In this document: piece by piece, positions 35,335-43,855 of the stretch
How positions within the stretch are numbered: position 1 is the stretch's first letter
Layout: the number at the start of each line of letters is the position of its first letter
Assembly (NCBI RefSeq): GCF_900128945.1
Contig: NZ_FQUD01000004.1
Span: 682,001-746,000, forward strand
Source: Chryseobacterium sp. OV279
Lineage (GTDB): Bacteria; Bacteroidota; Bacteroidia; Flavobacteriales; Weeksellaceae
DNA: 64,000 nucleotides
Reading direction: 5' to 3'
Position numbers and translations under genes: made by a program
Notes under the pieces: generated by a model
The model's input: the letters and a program-made list of their open reading frames with translations, nothing else
The model's database searches: none
Told to the model about the DNA's origin: nothing

Positions 35335-35359
35335 AAAACCACCCCGAATTGGAGTGGTC
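35335..35359 (-). terminator. intrinsic terminator of the glycerol operon
   Basis: Read on the minus strand, ACCACTCC pairs with GGGGTGGT (one wobble), followed by TTTT, 28 bases after the last gene. Confidence 0.75.
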
Positions 35360-35386
35360 TTAGTATAAATTAATTTAAAATTCAGA

Positions 35387-36187
35387 TTAGAAAACTGTGG
35401 CTGCCAGCTGAATTCTTGCGTATTTATTCGAAGGGTTCCACATGGCCATCATGGCGACCGGCAGACTGTAGTGTTCCGTGATTTTGACGGTCTTGCTGGC
35501 TTTTACCCCAACGTTAACGATGTCAAAACTGTTTTTGCCGTTTCCATAGAGGAAATTCCTGTCGTTCAGGGCGAATCCTGCACCGATGAAAGCATCCAGA
35601 TTGACTTTCTGCCCTGCAATAACGGGATAGCTTGCCTGAACGTAAGTTGAATACTTATTCTTTTTATAGCTTCCGTCAGATTCTAAAACCACTTCTCCTG
35701 CATTGGCTCCTCCGTAAAGCATAATGTCAGCTTCAATATTCAGTGGAAATGAAGGTCCGAATGTATAATTGGTTCTAAGATCAATGATATGAGCCGTTCT
35801 TGTCCGTGAATAATGGAATATGTCTTCTGAAGCAACCGCCGTATTGATGTTTCTGGAATTAAAAAGATCCCAAAGCCCGATATAAAGCCTTCCGTCTGAA
35901 TACTGGACGTAGTAATTGATCTCCTTATAATGTGTTCCGTCTTTGTCGTCCGTCAGGGAGGAGGCACCCCAGATTCCTGCTTTCCATTTCTTTTCCGCAT
36001 CGAAGGCATACGACAGATTTCCCATGACCACAGGTTTATCTGTAATGATCAGACCTCTCCATAAGTGGTTATTCTGAATATTCGCCGTGAAATCGAGCCT
36101 GTTGCTTTCCTTAGGTTCAGTGTTCTCCTGAGACCATAGTTTTCCTGTGCCCAAAATAATCAGGCATGCTATTTTTAAAACTTTCAT
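35387..36187 (-). CDS. putative outer-membrane beta-barrel protein of the glycerol operon
   Basis: A 266-residue protein with a signal peptide (residues 1-19, ending LWSQ). The mature part is a run of amphipathic beta strands with alternating aromatic residues, ending in Phe (RIQLAATVF), typical of a small outer-membrane barrel of about 12 strands. It starts 8 bases after glpF in the same operon. A porin for glycerol or glycerophosphodiesters is a reasonable inference; nothing in the sequence proves the substrate. Confidence 0.75.
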   Translation of the reverse strand: MKVLKIACLIILGTGKLWSQENTEPKESNRLDFTANIQNNHLWRGLIITDKPVVMGNLSYAFDAEKKWKAGIWGASSLTDDKDGTHYKEINYYVQYSDGRLYIGLWDLFNSRNINTAVASEDIFHYSRTRTAHIIDLRTNYTFGPSFPLNIEADIMLYGGANAGEVVLESDGSYKKNKYSTYVQASYPVIAGQKVNLDAFIGAGFALNDRNFLYGNGKNSFDIVNVGVKASKTVKITEHYSLPVAMMAMWNPSNKYARIQLAATVF

Positions 36188-36195
36188 GGATGTAT

Positions 36196-36927
36196 TTATT
36201 TTAAGATTCCATATAGAACTGCTGCGATAATACAGCCCAGAATAGGGCCTGCAACAGGAATCCAGGCATATCCCCAGTCACTGCTGCCTTTTACGGGAAG
36301 TATGGCGTGCATGATTCTGGGACCTAAATCTCTGGCGGGATTAATGGCATAACCGGTGGTTCCACCTAAAGATAAACCGATAGCCCAAACCAGTAAGGTA
36401 ACAGGAAGTGCTCCCACAGAGCCAAGTCCTACTTTAGCGGTTGGATCTGCATTCAGAGCAATGCTGGGATCCGAAAAATGAAAGATGACGAATACCAGGA
36501 CAAACGTGCCGATGATCTCACTGATGAGATTGGAGAACGTATTTCTGATCGCGGGACCTGTACTGAAACAGGCCAGCTTAGCTCCTCCGTCTTCGGTAAT
36601 AGCGAAATGGTCTTTATTAAAAAGCCATACAAGGAAAGCGCCAAGCATTGCACCGAGAATCTGCGCAGCAATATACGTGGGAACCAGATCCCATGAGAAT
36701 TTTCCTGCGACAGCCAATCCGATAGATACAGCCGGATTCAGGTGAGCACCACTTACCGGTCCTGCTACGGTAACCCCCACAAAAACGGCCAGTGCCCATG
36801 CCGTTGTAATGACGATCCATCCTGAATTATTTCCTTTGGTATCTTTTAAGACAACATTCGCTACAACGCCGTTGCCTAATAATATCATAAGCATGGTGCC
36901 TATGAGTTCTGCGGTAAATGGGTTCAT
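36196..36927 (-). CDS. glpF: glycerol facilitator (aquaglyceroporin)
   Basis: A 243-residue six-span channel of the MIP family that lets glycerol cross the inner membrane. Both NPA boxes are present: GAHLNPAVSIG near residue 68 and GYAINPARDLGPR near residue 195. The Asp after the second NPAR is the mark of glycerol-conducting members rather than strict water channels. It lies between glpK (24 bases) and the outer-membrane protein gene (8 bases). Confidence 0.95.
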   Translation of the reverse strand: MNPFTAELIGTMLMILLGNGVVANVVLKDTKGNNSGWIVITTAWALAVFVGVTVAGPVSGAHLNPAVSIGLAVAGKFSWDLVPTYIAAQILGAMLGAFLVWLFNKDHFAITEDGGAKLACFSTGPAIRNTFSNLISEIIGTFVLVFVIFHFSDPSIALNADPTAKVGLGSVGALPVTLLVWAIGLSLGGTTGYAINPARDLGPRIMHAILPVKGSSDWGYAWIPVAGPILGCIIAAVLYGILK

Positions 36928-36951
36928 GAGTAGTTTTTTTAAGTTTAGGAT

Positions 36952-38448
36952 TTAATCTTCGATCCAGCTTTGAGAACGCTTCACAGCTTTGTTCCAGAAA
37001 TGAATCATATTATCTGCTTTTTCCTTGTCCACTTTCGGATGGAAATCTTCGTCCACAATCCATTGGGATTGAATCTCGTTGATGTCTTTCCAGTATCCTA
37101 CCGCCAGGCCTGCAAGATACGCTGCCCCTAGGGCTGTTGTTTCAAGGGTTTTCGGTCTTGTGATTTTGAACCCGAAAAGATCAGACTGGATCTGCATCAG
37201 AAGGTCACTTGCAGAAGCACCGCCATCTACTCTAAGTTCAAGACTTGGTCTTCCGGAATCCGCTTCCATAGATTTTACAATATCATACACCTGGAATGCA
37301 ATTCCTTCCAAAGTCGCTCTTGCGATGTGACCGTTGGTGGTTCCTCGTGTTACTCCTACAATCGTTCCTCTGGCATATTGGTCCCAGTATGGTGCACCCA
37401 ATCCTGTAAGTGCAGGGACAAAGTAAACGCCTCCGTTATCTTCAACGCTTGCTGCCAGATCATTCACTTCTTCAGAGGTACGGATTAATTTTAGCCCGTC
37501 TCTCAGCCACTGTATGGCTGCTCCGCCTACGAATACACTTCCTTCAAGTGCGTAATTTACTTCTCCGTTAATTTTCCATGCTACAGTTGTCAACAGGTTG
37601 TTTTTAGAAGAAACCGCTTCTTTTCCTGTATTCATTAAAAGGAAACATCCTGTTCCGTAGGTGTTTTTTACCATTCCCGGAGTGATGCACATCTGTCCGA
37701 ATAAAGCAGCCTGTTGGTCTCCTGCAATTCCTGCAATCGGAATTTTTGTGGAGAATAGAGTGGTTGCGGTTTCGCCGTAAATTTCACTGCTCTGTTTTAC
37801 TTCAGGAAGAACAGATCTTGGAATGTCGAATAAATCCAACAGTTCCTGATCCCATTCTAAAGTATGAATGTTCAGAAGCATCGTTCTGCTCGCATTGGAA
37901 ACATCGGTGATGAACATTTTCCCGCGGGTAAGTTTCCATACCAGCCAAGTGTCAACGGTTCCGAAACATAATTTCCCTTCTGCCGCTTTTTCTCTTGCGC
38001 CTTCTACGTTATCCAGAATCCATTTAAGTTTGGTTGCAGAAAAATAAGCATCCAGAACAAGTCCGGTTTTTTCTTTGATGGTTTCGGCGTGTCCCTGTTC
38101 TTTTAATTCATCGCAATATTTGGAGGTTCTTCTGTCCTGCCAGACAATTGCGTTGTAAATAGGTTCGCCGGTTTCTTTATCCCAGACAATGGTTGTTTCA
38201 CGCTGATTGGTGATTCCAATGGCGGCTACTTCCAGTCCGGAGATGCCTGCTTTGGCGATAATCTCTGCGGCAACGGATATCTGGGAAGACCAGATTTCGT
38301 TGGGATCATGCTCTACCCATCCCGGAGTAGGGAAGATCTGTTCAAAATTTTTCTGGGAGATGTATTCTATAGCTCCGCTGTGGTTGAATAAAATGGCTCT
38401 GGAGGATGTTGTCCCCTGGTCCAGAGCGAGAATCAGTTTTTCCTTCAT
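36952..38448 (-). CDS. glpK: glycerol kinase
   Basis: A 498-residue FGGY-family kinase that phosphorylates glycerol to sn-glycerol 3-phosphate and so traps it in the cell. The N-terminal LDQGTTSSRAILF phosphate loop, GWVEHDPNEIW, GIAGDQQAALFGQ and the C-terminal LRVDGGASASDLLMQ signature are intact; the length is standard. It is 11 bases after glpD and 24 bases before glpF. Confidence 0.98.
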   Translation of the reverse strand: MKEKLILALDQGTTSSRAILFNHSGAIEYISQKNFEQIFPTPGWVEHDPNEIWSSQISVAAEIIAKAGISGLEVAAIGITNQRETTIVWDKETGEPIYNAIVWQDRRTSKYCDELKEQGHAETIKEKTGLVLDAYFSATKLKWILDNVEGAREKAAEGKLCFGTVDTWLVWKLTRGKMFITDVSNASRTMLLNIHTLEWDQELLDLFDIPRSVLPEVKQSSEIYGETATTLFSTKIPIAGIAGDQQAALFGQMCITPGMVKNTYGTGCFLLMNTGKEAVSSKNNLLTTVAWKINGEVNYALEGSVFVGGAAIQWLRDGLKLIRTSEEVNDLAASVEDNGGVYFVPALTGLGAPYWDQYARGTIVGVTRGTTNGHIARATLEGIAFQVYDIVKSMEADSGRPSLELRVDGGASASDLLMQIQSDLFGFKITRPKTLETTALGAAYLAGLAVGYWKDINEIQSQWIVDEDFHPKVDKEKADNMIHFWNKAVKRSQSWIED

Positions 38449-38459
38449 ACTGCAAATCT

Positions 38460-40058
38460 TTAGTTATGAGTAATAGTTTTGGGAGAGTAAGGCGTTAATA
38501 AATATCCTTGTGCTAATTCAATAAATTCTTTTTCCTGATCATTTGCCCATTCCTGAGAATAGTCTTTTTCTTTGGCAATAAGCTGTGCAATCGTGTGGGC
38601 ACTATCGATGGCGGCTCTTGCATCTAAAAATAAGAGTCTGACTCTTCTGGCGAGAATGTCTTCTATGGTTTCTGCCATTTCATGTCGTATGGCCCAAACG
38701 GCTTCTGCTATAGTGAAAGCATGATCCGGATGTATTTTTTTGGAATACTGAGGATCGCTGCTCTGTAACGCTTTGATAGCTGGAATATCGGATCCGTATA
38801 CATATAGATGACTGGTACGGTCTACAAGTTCTGCTTTTATATTCCCGTGAATAGACATGTTTTCTGTTTGAGAAGGTCCTCCGTTTAAATGAAGAATTTC
38901 TACCGCTTTATCTACAGTGTCCTGTGCCATTTTACGGTACGTGGTCCATTTTCCGCCGATGATGGAAACCAATCCTGTATCTGAAGTAATGACTTTGTGG
39001 CTTCGGGAAACCTCTTTTGTGTTTTTACCTCCTTCTTTTGGTGCGGCAAGCGGTCTCAATCCGGCGAACATAGATTTTACGTCTTCTCTCGTCGGTTTCT
39101 TGGCTAAATATTGTCTGGCTGTCGTGAGAACGAAATTAATTTCAGATTCCAAAGCATGCGGTTCAAAGCTTGGACTTTCCAGAAGGGTATCTGTAGTTCC
39201 TACCAATGCTCTGTCGTGCCAAGGGACAACGAACAGCACTCGGCCGTCTGATGTTTTAGGAATCATGATGGCATCATCACTTTTAAGGAAAGATTTGTCT
39301 AATACCAAGTGGATACCCTGGCTTGGAACGACAAATTTACCGTGCTTAGGATTATTCATATTCAGAATGTCATTCGTGAATACCCCTGTTGCATTGATCA
39401 CAGCTTTCGCACGGAGCTCATACTGCTGGTTGGAAAACTGGTCTTCCGCTTTTACGCCGTTTATCTTTCCGGAATCATTTTTCAGAAGGCCGGTTACTTT
39501 CATATAGTTCACCGCGCTTCCTCCTTTTTCTATAAGAGTCTGGGAAAGGTTGATCGCTAATCTCGCATCGTCAAACTGTCCGTCCTGATACACTACACCG
39601 CTGGCGAGGTTGTGCTGTTCAATTGTGGGTAGTTTTTCAATGGTTTTGGCTTTGCTGATGTATTTTGTTTTTCCAAGACTGAGTTTTCCTGCAAGGAAAT
39701 CATAAAGAGACAATCCTATCTTATAGTAGATACCTCCCCACCAGGTGTAGTTGGGAATAATAAATGACTGGTTTTTGACTACATGTGCTGCATTTTGGGC
39801 AAGCAGTCCTCTTTCTTTCAGGGCTTCTTTTACAAGTCCTACATCTCCCTGGGCAAGATATCTTACACCGCCGTGTACCAGTTTGGTGCTTCGGCTGGAT
39901 GTTGCTTTTGCAAAATCGTGGGACTCGAGGAGCAGGGTTTTAAATCCTCTGCTGGCTGCATCCAGTGCTGAGCCCAGACCACTGGCTCCACCTCCGATGA
40001 CAATAAAGTCCCATTCCTGCACACTGGTCAGTTTACTAAGTTCTTCGTTTCGTTTCAT
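38460..40058 (-). CDS. glpD: aerobic glycerol-3-phosphate dehydrogenase
   Basis: A 532-residue FAD enzyme that oxidises glycerol 3-phosphate to dihydroxyacetone phosphate and passes electrons to quinone at the inner membrane. The FAD-binding VIGGGASGLGSALDAASRG motif starts near residue 21, followed by SSRSTKLVHGGVRYL, VVPWHDRALVGTTDT and GGKWTTYRKMAQDTVD. The C-terminal helical domain is present. First gene of the operon; its -7 box lies among repeated TTTCGTTT motifs that probably bind the divergent DeoR-type regulator. Confidence 0.97.
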   Translation of the reverse strand: MKRNEELSKLTSVQEWDFIVIGGGASGLGSALDAASRGFKTLLLESHDFAKATSSRSTKLVHGGVRYLAQGDVGLVKEALKERGLLAQNAAHVVKNQSFIIPNYTWWGGIYYKIGLSLYDFLAGKLSLGKTKYISKAKTIEKLPTIEQHNLASGVVYQDGQFDDARLAINLSQTLIEKGGSAVNYMKVTGLLKNDSGKINGVKAEDQFSNQQYELRAKAVINATGVFTNDILNMNNPKHGKFVVPSQGIHLVLDKSFLKSDDAIMIPKTSDGRVLFVVPWHDRALVGTTDTLLESPSFEPHALESEINFVLTTARQYLAKKPTREDVKSMFAGLRPLAAPKEGGKNTKEVSRSHKVITSDTGLVSIIGGKWTTYRKMAQDTVDKAVEILHLNGGPSQTENMSIHGNIKAELVDRTSHLYVYGSDIPAIKALQSSDPQYSKKIHPDHAFTIAEAVWAIRHEMAETIEDILARRVRLLFLDARAAIDSAHTIAQLIAKEKDYSQEWANDQEKEFIELAQGYLLTPYSPKTITHN

Positions 40059-40061
40059 AAA

Positions 40062-40109
40062 TGTTTCGTTTATGTTTCGTTTTCAAATGTATAAATTAAA
40101 AACGAAACT
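40062..40109. promoter_or_regulatory. glpD promoter and likely DeoR/GlpR operator
   Basis: TGTTTCGTTT occurs twice, at 40062-40071 and 40073-40082, spaced 11 bases (one helical turn). An inverted AAAACGAAAC copy lies at about 40099-40108. The glpD -7 box (TACATTTG on the minus strand, 40084-40091) sits between the two groups. DeoR-family repressors bind such repeats, so this is probably where the adjacent regulator acts. Confidence 0.65.
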
Positions 40110-40153
40110 AAAAAGAAAATAAATGAAATTTTATCGGTCTCGGAAAAAAATGG

Positions 40154-40161
40154 TATTTTTG
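40154..40161 (+). promoter_or_regulatory. -7 element of the DeoR-type regulator gene
   Basis: TATTTTTG, 14 bases before the start codon at 40176; the -33 region is not conserved. Confidence 0.4.
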
Positions 40162-40175
40162 ATGAAAGAATCAGA

Positions 40176-40940
40176 ATGGAAAAGTTAATACCAAGGCACG
40201 ATGATATATTAAAGGAACTGAATGAAAAAGGGCATGTTCTGGTACAGGATTTATGTGAGAAGCTGAATGTTTCGTCGGTTACGGTTCGAAAGGATCTGAA
40301 TTATCTCGAAAGTCTGGGATTGCTTTTTCGAAACCATGGAGGGGCGAGTAAGCATGTGCGCTATGCATATGAAAGGAATGTAGATGAAAAAGAAAACATC
40401 AATGTAGAAGCGAAACAGAACATCGCGAAAGCAGCTTTGCAGCTTATCCAGGAGAATGACTGTATTATTCTGGCTTCGGGAACTACGATGCACTATCTGG
40501 CGAGGATGCTGGTGAATTTCGGTCCGCTTACGGTTCTTACTTCTTCTTTAAGGGTTGCACTGGAGCTTTGCAATAATCCTAATATTAATATCATACAATT
40601 AGGTGGGGAAGTGAGAAAGAGTTCTACTTCTATAGTAGGATCTATTTCAGAAACCATTCTCAGACAATTTTCCTGTAATAAACTCTTTCTTGGGGTAGAT
40701 GGTATTGATATGGAATTCGGGATCAGTACTTCTAATGCAGCAGAAGCCCATCTGAATCAGCTTATGATAGAATGTTCCGAAAAAGTGGTTATTCTTGGTG
40801 ACTCTTCGAAACTGAATAAGAAAGGTTTCGGGAAGATCGCTCCTCTGGATAAAATAGATTATCTGATCACGGATGATGGTATTTGTGATGAGGATAAAGC
40901 TGGTCTGGAAGAAATAGGGGTTTCGGTAATTGTAAAATAA
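40176..40940 (+). CDS. DeoR/GlpR-family transcriptional regulator
   Basis: A 254-residue repressor type. Residues 6-60 are the DeoR winged helix-turn-helix (VLVQDLCEKLNVSSVTVRKDLNYLE, then LLFRNHGGA). Residues 75-235 are the sugar-phosphate-binding DeoRC domain (ASGTTMHYLARML, GGEVRKSSTSIVG, FLGVDGID). Facing glpD across a 117-base gap with repeated motifs, it most likely represses the glycerol operon and is released by glycerol 3-phosphate, as GlpR is in other bacteria. Confidence 0.92.
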   Translation: MEKLIPRHDDILKELNEKGHVLVQDLCEKLNVSSVTVRKDLNYLESLGLLFRNHGGASKHVRYAYERNVDEKENINVEAKQNIAKAALQLIQENDCIILASGTTMHYLARMLVNFGPLTVLTSSLRVALELCNNPNINIIQLGGEVRKSSTSIVGSISETILRQFSCNKLFLGVDGIDMEFGISTSNAAEAHLNQLMIECSEKVVILGDSSKLNKKGFGKIAPLDKIDYLITDDGICDEDKAGLEEIGVSVIVK

Positions 40941-41050
40941 ATTCCTTCATCATTTCTTTTTTAAGAACAAAATAATTTCTCTGAAAATTTCGTCCGGATT
41001 TTTTCAAAATGATCTAATTGATTAAAAATCAAAATATTTTACTCAAAATA

Positions 41051-41081
41051 TTTGTCAGTTATAAAAATATTCATAAATTTG
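41051..41081 (+). promoter_or_regulatory. promoter of the S10-spc-alpha ribosomal cluster
   Basis: TTTG (41051-41054), a 19-base spacer and TAAATTTG (41074-41081) are a perfect match to the Bacteroidetes consensus. Transcription would start near 41088, leaving a leader of about 100 bases before rplC. Confidence 0.8.
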
Positions 41082-41088
41082 CACACTC

Positions 41089-41150
41089 CATTTTAGGGGC
41101 GTAGTATGCCTATATCAAAAGTAGAAATTACTTCAGACTTCCTAAAAATG
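41089..41150 (+). ncRNA. candidate structured leader of the rplC mRNA
   Basis: TTTTAGG (41091-41097) can pair with CCTAAAA (41141-41147), closing a domain with two small hairpins (GGC/GCC at 41098-41110; AGTA/TACT at 41120-41132). It begins where transcription should start. The shape resembles autoregulatory ribosomal-protein leaders, but stems are short and no conservation could be tested. Confidence 0.35.
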
Positions 41151-41187
41151 TAGAAATAGAAAGATAAATTTTATTATAACATAAACA

Positions 41188-41814
41188 ATGTCAGGTATTA
41201 TTGGTAAAAAAATCGGTATGACGTCTTTGTTTAACGAAGAAGGAAAAAACATTCCTTGTACAGTTATTCAGGCGGGTCCATGCTCGGTTTTACAGGTCAG
41301 AACCATAGAAAAGGACGGCTACAAGTCAGTTCAGTTAGGTTTCGATGACAAGAGTGAAAAGAACGTAGGTAAAGCGTTAGCTGGCCATTTCAAAAAGGCT
41401 GGTTCTGCTCCAAAAGCTAAGTTGGTAGAATTCTACAGAGAATTCGTAGACGAAGTAAAAGTAGGAGAAGAAGTAAAAGTGAACTTATTCGCTGAAGGTG
41501 AATTCGTTGACGTAACAGGAACTTCAAAAGGTAAAGGTTTCCAAGGTGTTGTTAAAAGACATGGCTTTGGAGGTGTAATGCAAGCTACTCATGGTCAGCA
41601 CAACAGACTTAGAGCTCCAGGTTCTATCGGTGCTGGATCGGATCCTTCAAGAGTATTCAAAGGAATGAGAATGGCGGGTAGAATGGGAGGTAAGCAGGTA
41701 ACTGTTCAAAACCTTCAAGTATTAAAAGTGGATCAAGAACAAAATCTTTTAGTAGTAAAAGGTGCTGTTCCGGGAGCTAAAAATTCTTATGTAATTATCA
41801 GAAAATGGAACTAG
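41188..41814 (+). CDS. rplC: 50S ribosomal protein L3
   Basis: A 208-residue protein near the peptidyl-transferase centre. GIIGKKIGMTSLF starts the protein and TSKGKGFQGVVKRHGF plus GSIGAGSDPSRVFKGMRMAGRMG form the conserved extension. First gene of the cluster; its end overlaps rplD by 10 bases, so the two are translationally coupled. Confidence 0.98.
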   Translation: MSGIIGKKIGMTSLFNEEGKNIPCTVIQAGPCSVLQVRTIEKDGYKSVQLGFDDKSEKNVGKALAGHFKKAGSAPKAKLVEFYREFVDEVKVGEEVKVNLFAEGEFVDVTGTSKGKGFQGVVKRHGFGGVMQATHGQHNRLRAPGSIGAGSDPSRVFKGMRMAGRMGGKQVTVQNLQVLKVDQEQNLLVVKGAVPGAKNSYVIIRKWN

Positions 41815-42434
41815 TAGTATTAAATACATCAGGAAAAGAGACCGGAAGAAAAGTAACTCTAGACGAATCAGTATTCGGAATTGAGCCAAATCAGCACGCG
41901 GTTTACTTAGAAGTTAAACAGTACCTTGCAGCACAGAGACAAGGGACTCATAAATCAAAGGAAAGAAGCGAAATTACTGCTTCTACTAAGAAACTTAAGA
42001 AGCAAAAAGGATCTGGTTCTGCTAGATATGGTGATATCAAATCTCCAACTTTCAGAGGTGGAGGTAGAGTATTCGGACCAAAACCAAGAGACTACAGATT
42101 CAAATTGAACAAAGCTCTTAAGAGATTAGCTAAAAAATCTGTTTTATCTCAGAAAATGAGAGACAACAGCATCAGAGTAATGGAAGATATGAGCTTAAGC
42201 GCTCCTAAAACTAAAGATTTCATCTCTATCTTAAATGCATTGGCATTAAACGATAAGAAATCTCTATTCGTTCTTCCTGAAGCTAACAAGAATGTATATT
42301 TATCTTCAAGAAACTTACCTAAAACTAAAGTAATGAACTTCAACGAAATTAGTTCATATGACTTAATGAATGCAGGTGAGATCGTATTCTTAGAAGGTGC
42401 AGTTGAAAAATTCCAGGAAAATTTAAAGAAATAA
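41805..42434 (+). CDS. rplD: 50S ribosomal protein L4
   Basis: A 209-residue 23S rRNA-binding protein. The long loop lining the exit tunnel is visible (SARYGDIKSPTFRGGGRVFGPKPRDY); macrolide-resistance changes map there in other bacteria. The start overlaps the rplC stop by 10 bases. L4 is the autoregulator of the S10 operon in E. coli. Confidence 0.98.
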   Translation: MELVVLNTSGKETGRKVTLDESVFGIEPNQHAVYLEVKQYLAAQRQGTHKSKERSEITASTKKLKKQKGSGSARYGDIKSPTFRGGGRVFGPKPRDYRFKLNKALKRLAKKSVLSQKMRDNSIRVMEDMSLSAPKTKDFISILNALALNDKKSLFVLPEANKNVYLSSRNLPKTKVMNFNEISSYDLMNAGEIVFLEGAVEKFQENLKK

Positions 42435-42437
42435 ATC

Positions 42438-42728
42438 ATGTCACTTATTATTAAACCAGTTATCTCAGAAAAGGCTAATTACCTTACAGATTTAAGAGGT
42501 TCTTATTCTTTCTTAGTAGATCCTAAGGCTAATAAGATCCAGATTAAAAAAGCTGTTGAAGCAGCTTACGGTGTAAAAGTAGCAGACGTTAATACAATGA
42601 TTTATGCTCCGAAGGTTTCTTCGAAATACACTAAAAAAGGTCTTCAAGTAGGAAAGACAAACAAATTGAAAAAGGCGGTAATCAAGCTTGTTGAAGGTGA
42701 GGTTATCGATATTTTTGCTGTAAATTAA
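42438..42728 (+). CDS. rplW: 50S ribosomal protein L23
   Basis: A 96-residue protein at the tunnel exit, the docking site for trigger factor and SRP. ISEKANYL at the start and FLVDPKANKIQIKKAVEAAYGVKV are family hallmarks. Four bases after rplD. Confidence 0.97.
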   Translation: MSLIIKPVISEKANYLTDLRGSYSFLVDPKANKIQIKKAVEAAYGVKVADVNTMIYAPKVSSKYTKKGLQVGKTNKLKKAVIKLVEGEVIDIFAVN

Positions 42729-42750
42729 TTATTAATTATAAATAATAGTA

Positions 42751-43572
42751 ATGTCTGTTAGAAAATTAAAACCTATCACCCCAGGACAGAGATTCAGAAT
42801 TGTTAACAATTTTGAGGAAATTACTACCAACAAACCAGAGAAATCTCTAACAGTTGGTATTAGTAAGTCAGGTGGACGTAACCAAACTGGTAAAATGACC
42901 ATGCGTTACACCGGAGGTGGACACAAAAAGAAATACAGAATTATCGACTTCAAAAGAAACAAGCATGATGTTGAAGCAACGGTAAAAACTGTAGAATATG
43001 ATCCAAACAGAACTGCATTTATCGCTTTATTAGAGTACGCAGACGGAGAGAAGAGATATATCATCGCTCCAAACGGTATCAAAGTAGATCAGAAGGTAGT
43101 TTCAGGAGAAAGCGTAGAACCGAATATCGGTAACGCAATGAAATTGAAAAACATTCCATTGGGTACTGTTATTTCTTGTGTTGAAATGAAGCCTGGACAA
43201 GGTGCTATTTTAGCAAGAAGTGCTGGTTCTTCAGCTCAATTAACTTCAAGAGATGGAAAATATGCAATCATCAAATTGCCTTCAGGAGAATCAAGAATGA
43301 TTCTTACTGAGTGTTATGCAATGATTGGATCTGTTTCTAACTCTGATCATCAGTTAACTGTTTCAGGTAAGGCTGGTAGAAGCAGATGGTTAGGTAGAAG
43401 ACCTAGAACTAGACCAGTTGTAATGAACCCTGTAGATCACCCAATGGGAGGTGGTGAAGGTCGTTCTTCAGGAGGTCACCCAAGATCTAGAAATGGTATG
43501 CCTGCTAAAGGTTACAAAACCAGAAAGAAAAACAAAGCGTCTAACCGTCATATCATATCTAAACGTAAATAA
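42751..43572 (+). CDS. rplB: 50S ribosomal protein L2
   Basis: A 273-residue core protein needed for peptidyl transfer. GHKKKYRIIDFKR and the C-terminal RGVAMNP-type loop, here VVMNPVDHPMGGGEGRSSGG with the conserved His, are intact. Normal length. Confidence 0.98.
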   Translation: MSVRKLKPITPGQRFRIVNNFEEITTNKPEKSLTVGISKSGGRNQTGKMTMRYTGGGHKKKYRIIDFKRNKHDVEATVKTVEYDPNRTAFIALLEYADGEKRYIIAPNGIKVDQKVVSGESVEPNIGNAMKLKNIPLGTVISCVEMKPGQGAILARSAGSSAQLTSRDGKYAIIKLPSGESRMILTECYAMIGSVSNSDHQLTVSGKAGRSRWLGRRPRTRPVVMNPVDHPMGGGEGRSSGGHPRSRNGMPAKGYKTRKKNKASNRHIISKRK

Positions 43573-43574
43573 TT

Positions 43575-43853
43575 ATGGCAAGATCACTTAAAAAAGGACC
43601 ATTCATTCATCATACTTTAGATAAGAAGGTTCAGACAAACATAGAGTCTGGTAAGAAGACAGTTATCAAAACTTGGTCTAGAGCGTCTATGATCTCTCCA
43701 GACTTCGTAGGACAAACTATTGCTGTACACAACGGGAAATCTTTTATCCCTGTTTATGTTACAGAAAACATGGTTGGTCACAAGTTAGGCGAATTTTCTC
43801 CAACAAGATCTTTCAGAGGTCATGGTGGTAATAAAAACAAAGGAAGTAGATAA
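43575..43853 (+). CDS. rpsS: 30S ribosomal protein S19
   Basis: A 92-residue 30S head protein with RSLKKGPFI at the start and KLGEFSPTRSFRGHG near the end. Two bases after the rplB stop and two before rplV. Confidence 0.97.
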   Translation: MARSLKKGPFIHHTLDKKVQTNIESGKKTVIKTWSRASMISPDFVGQTIAVHNGKSFIPVYVTENMVGHKLGEFSPTRSFRGHGGNKNKGSR

Positions 43854-43855
43854 TC

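Noticed and set aside
38917..39507. 196-residue plus-strand frame opposite glpD
   Set aside because: Antisense to conserved FAD-enzyme sequence; no start context.
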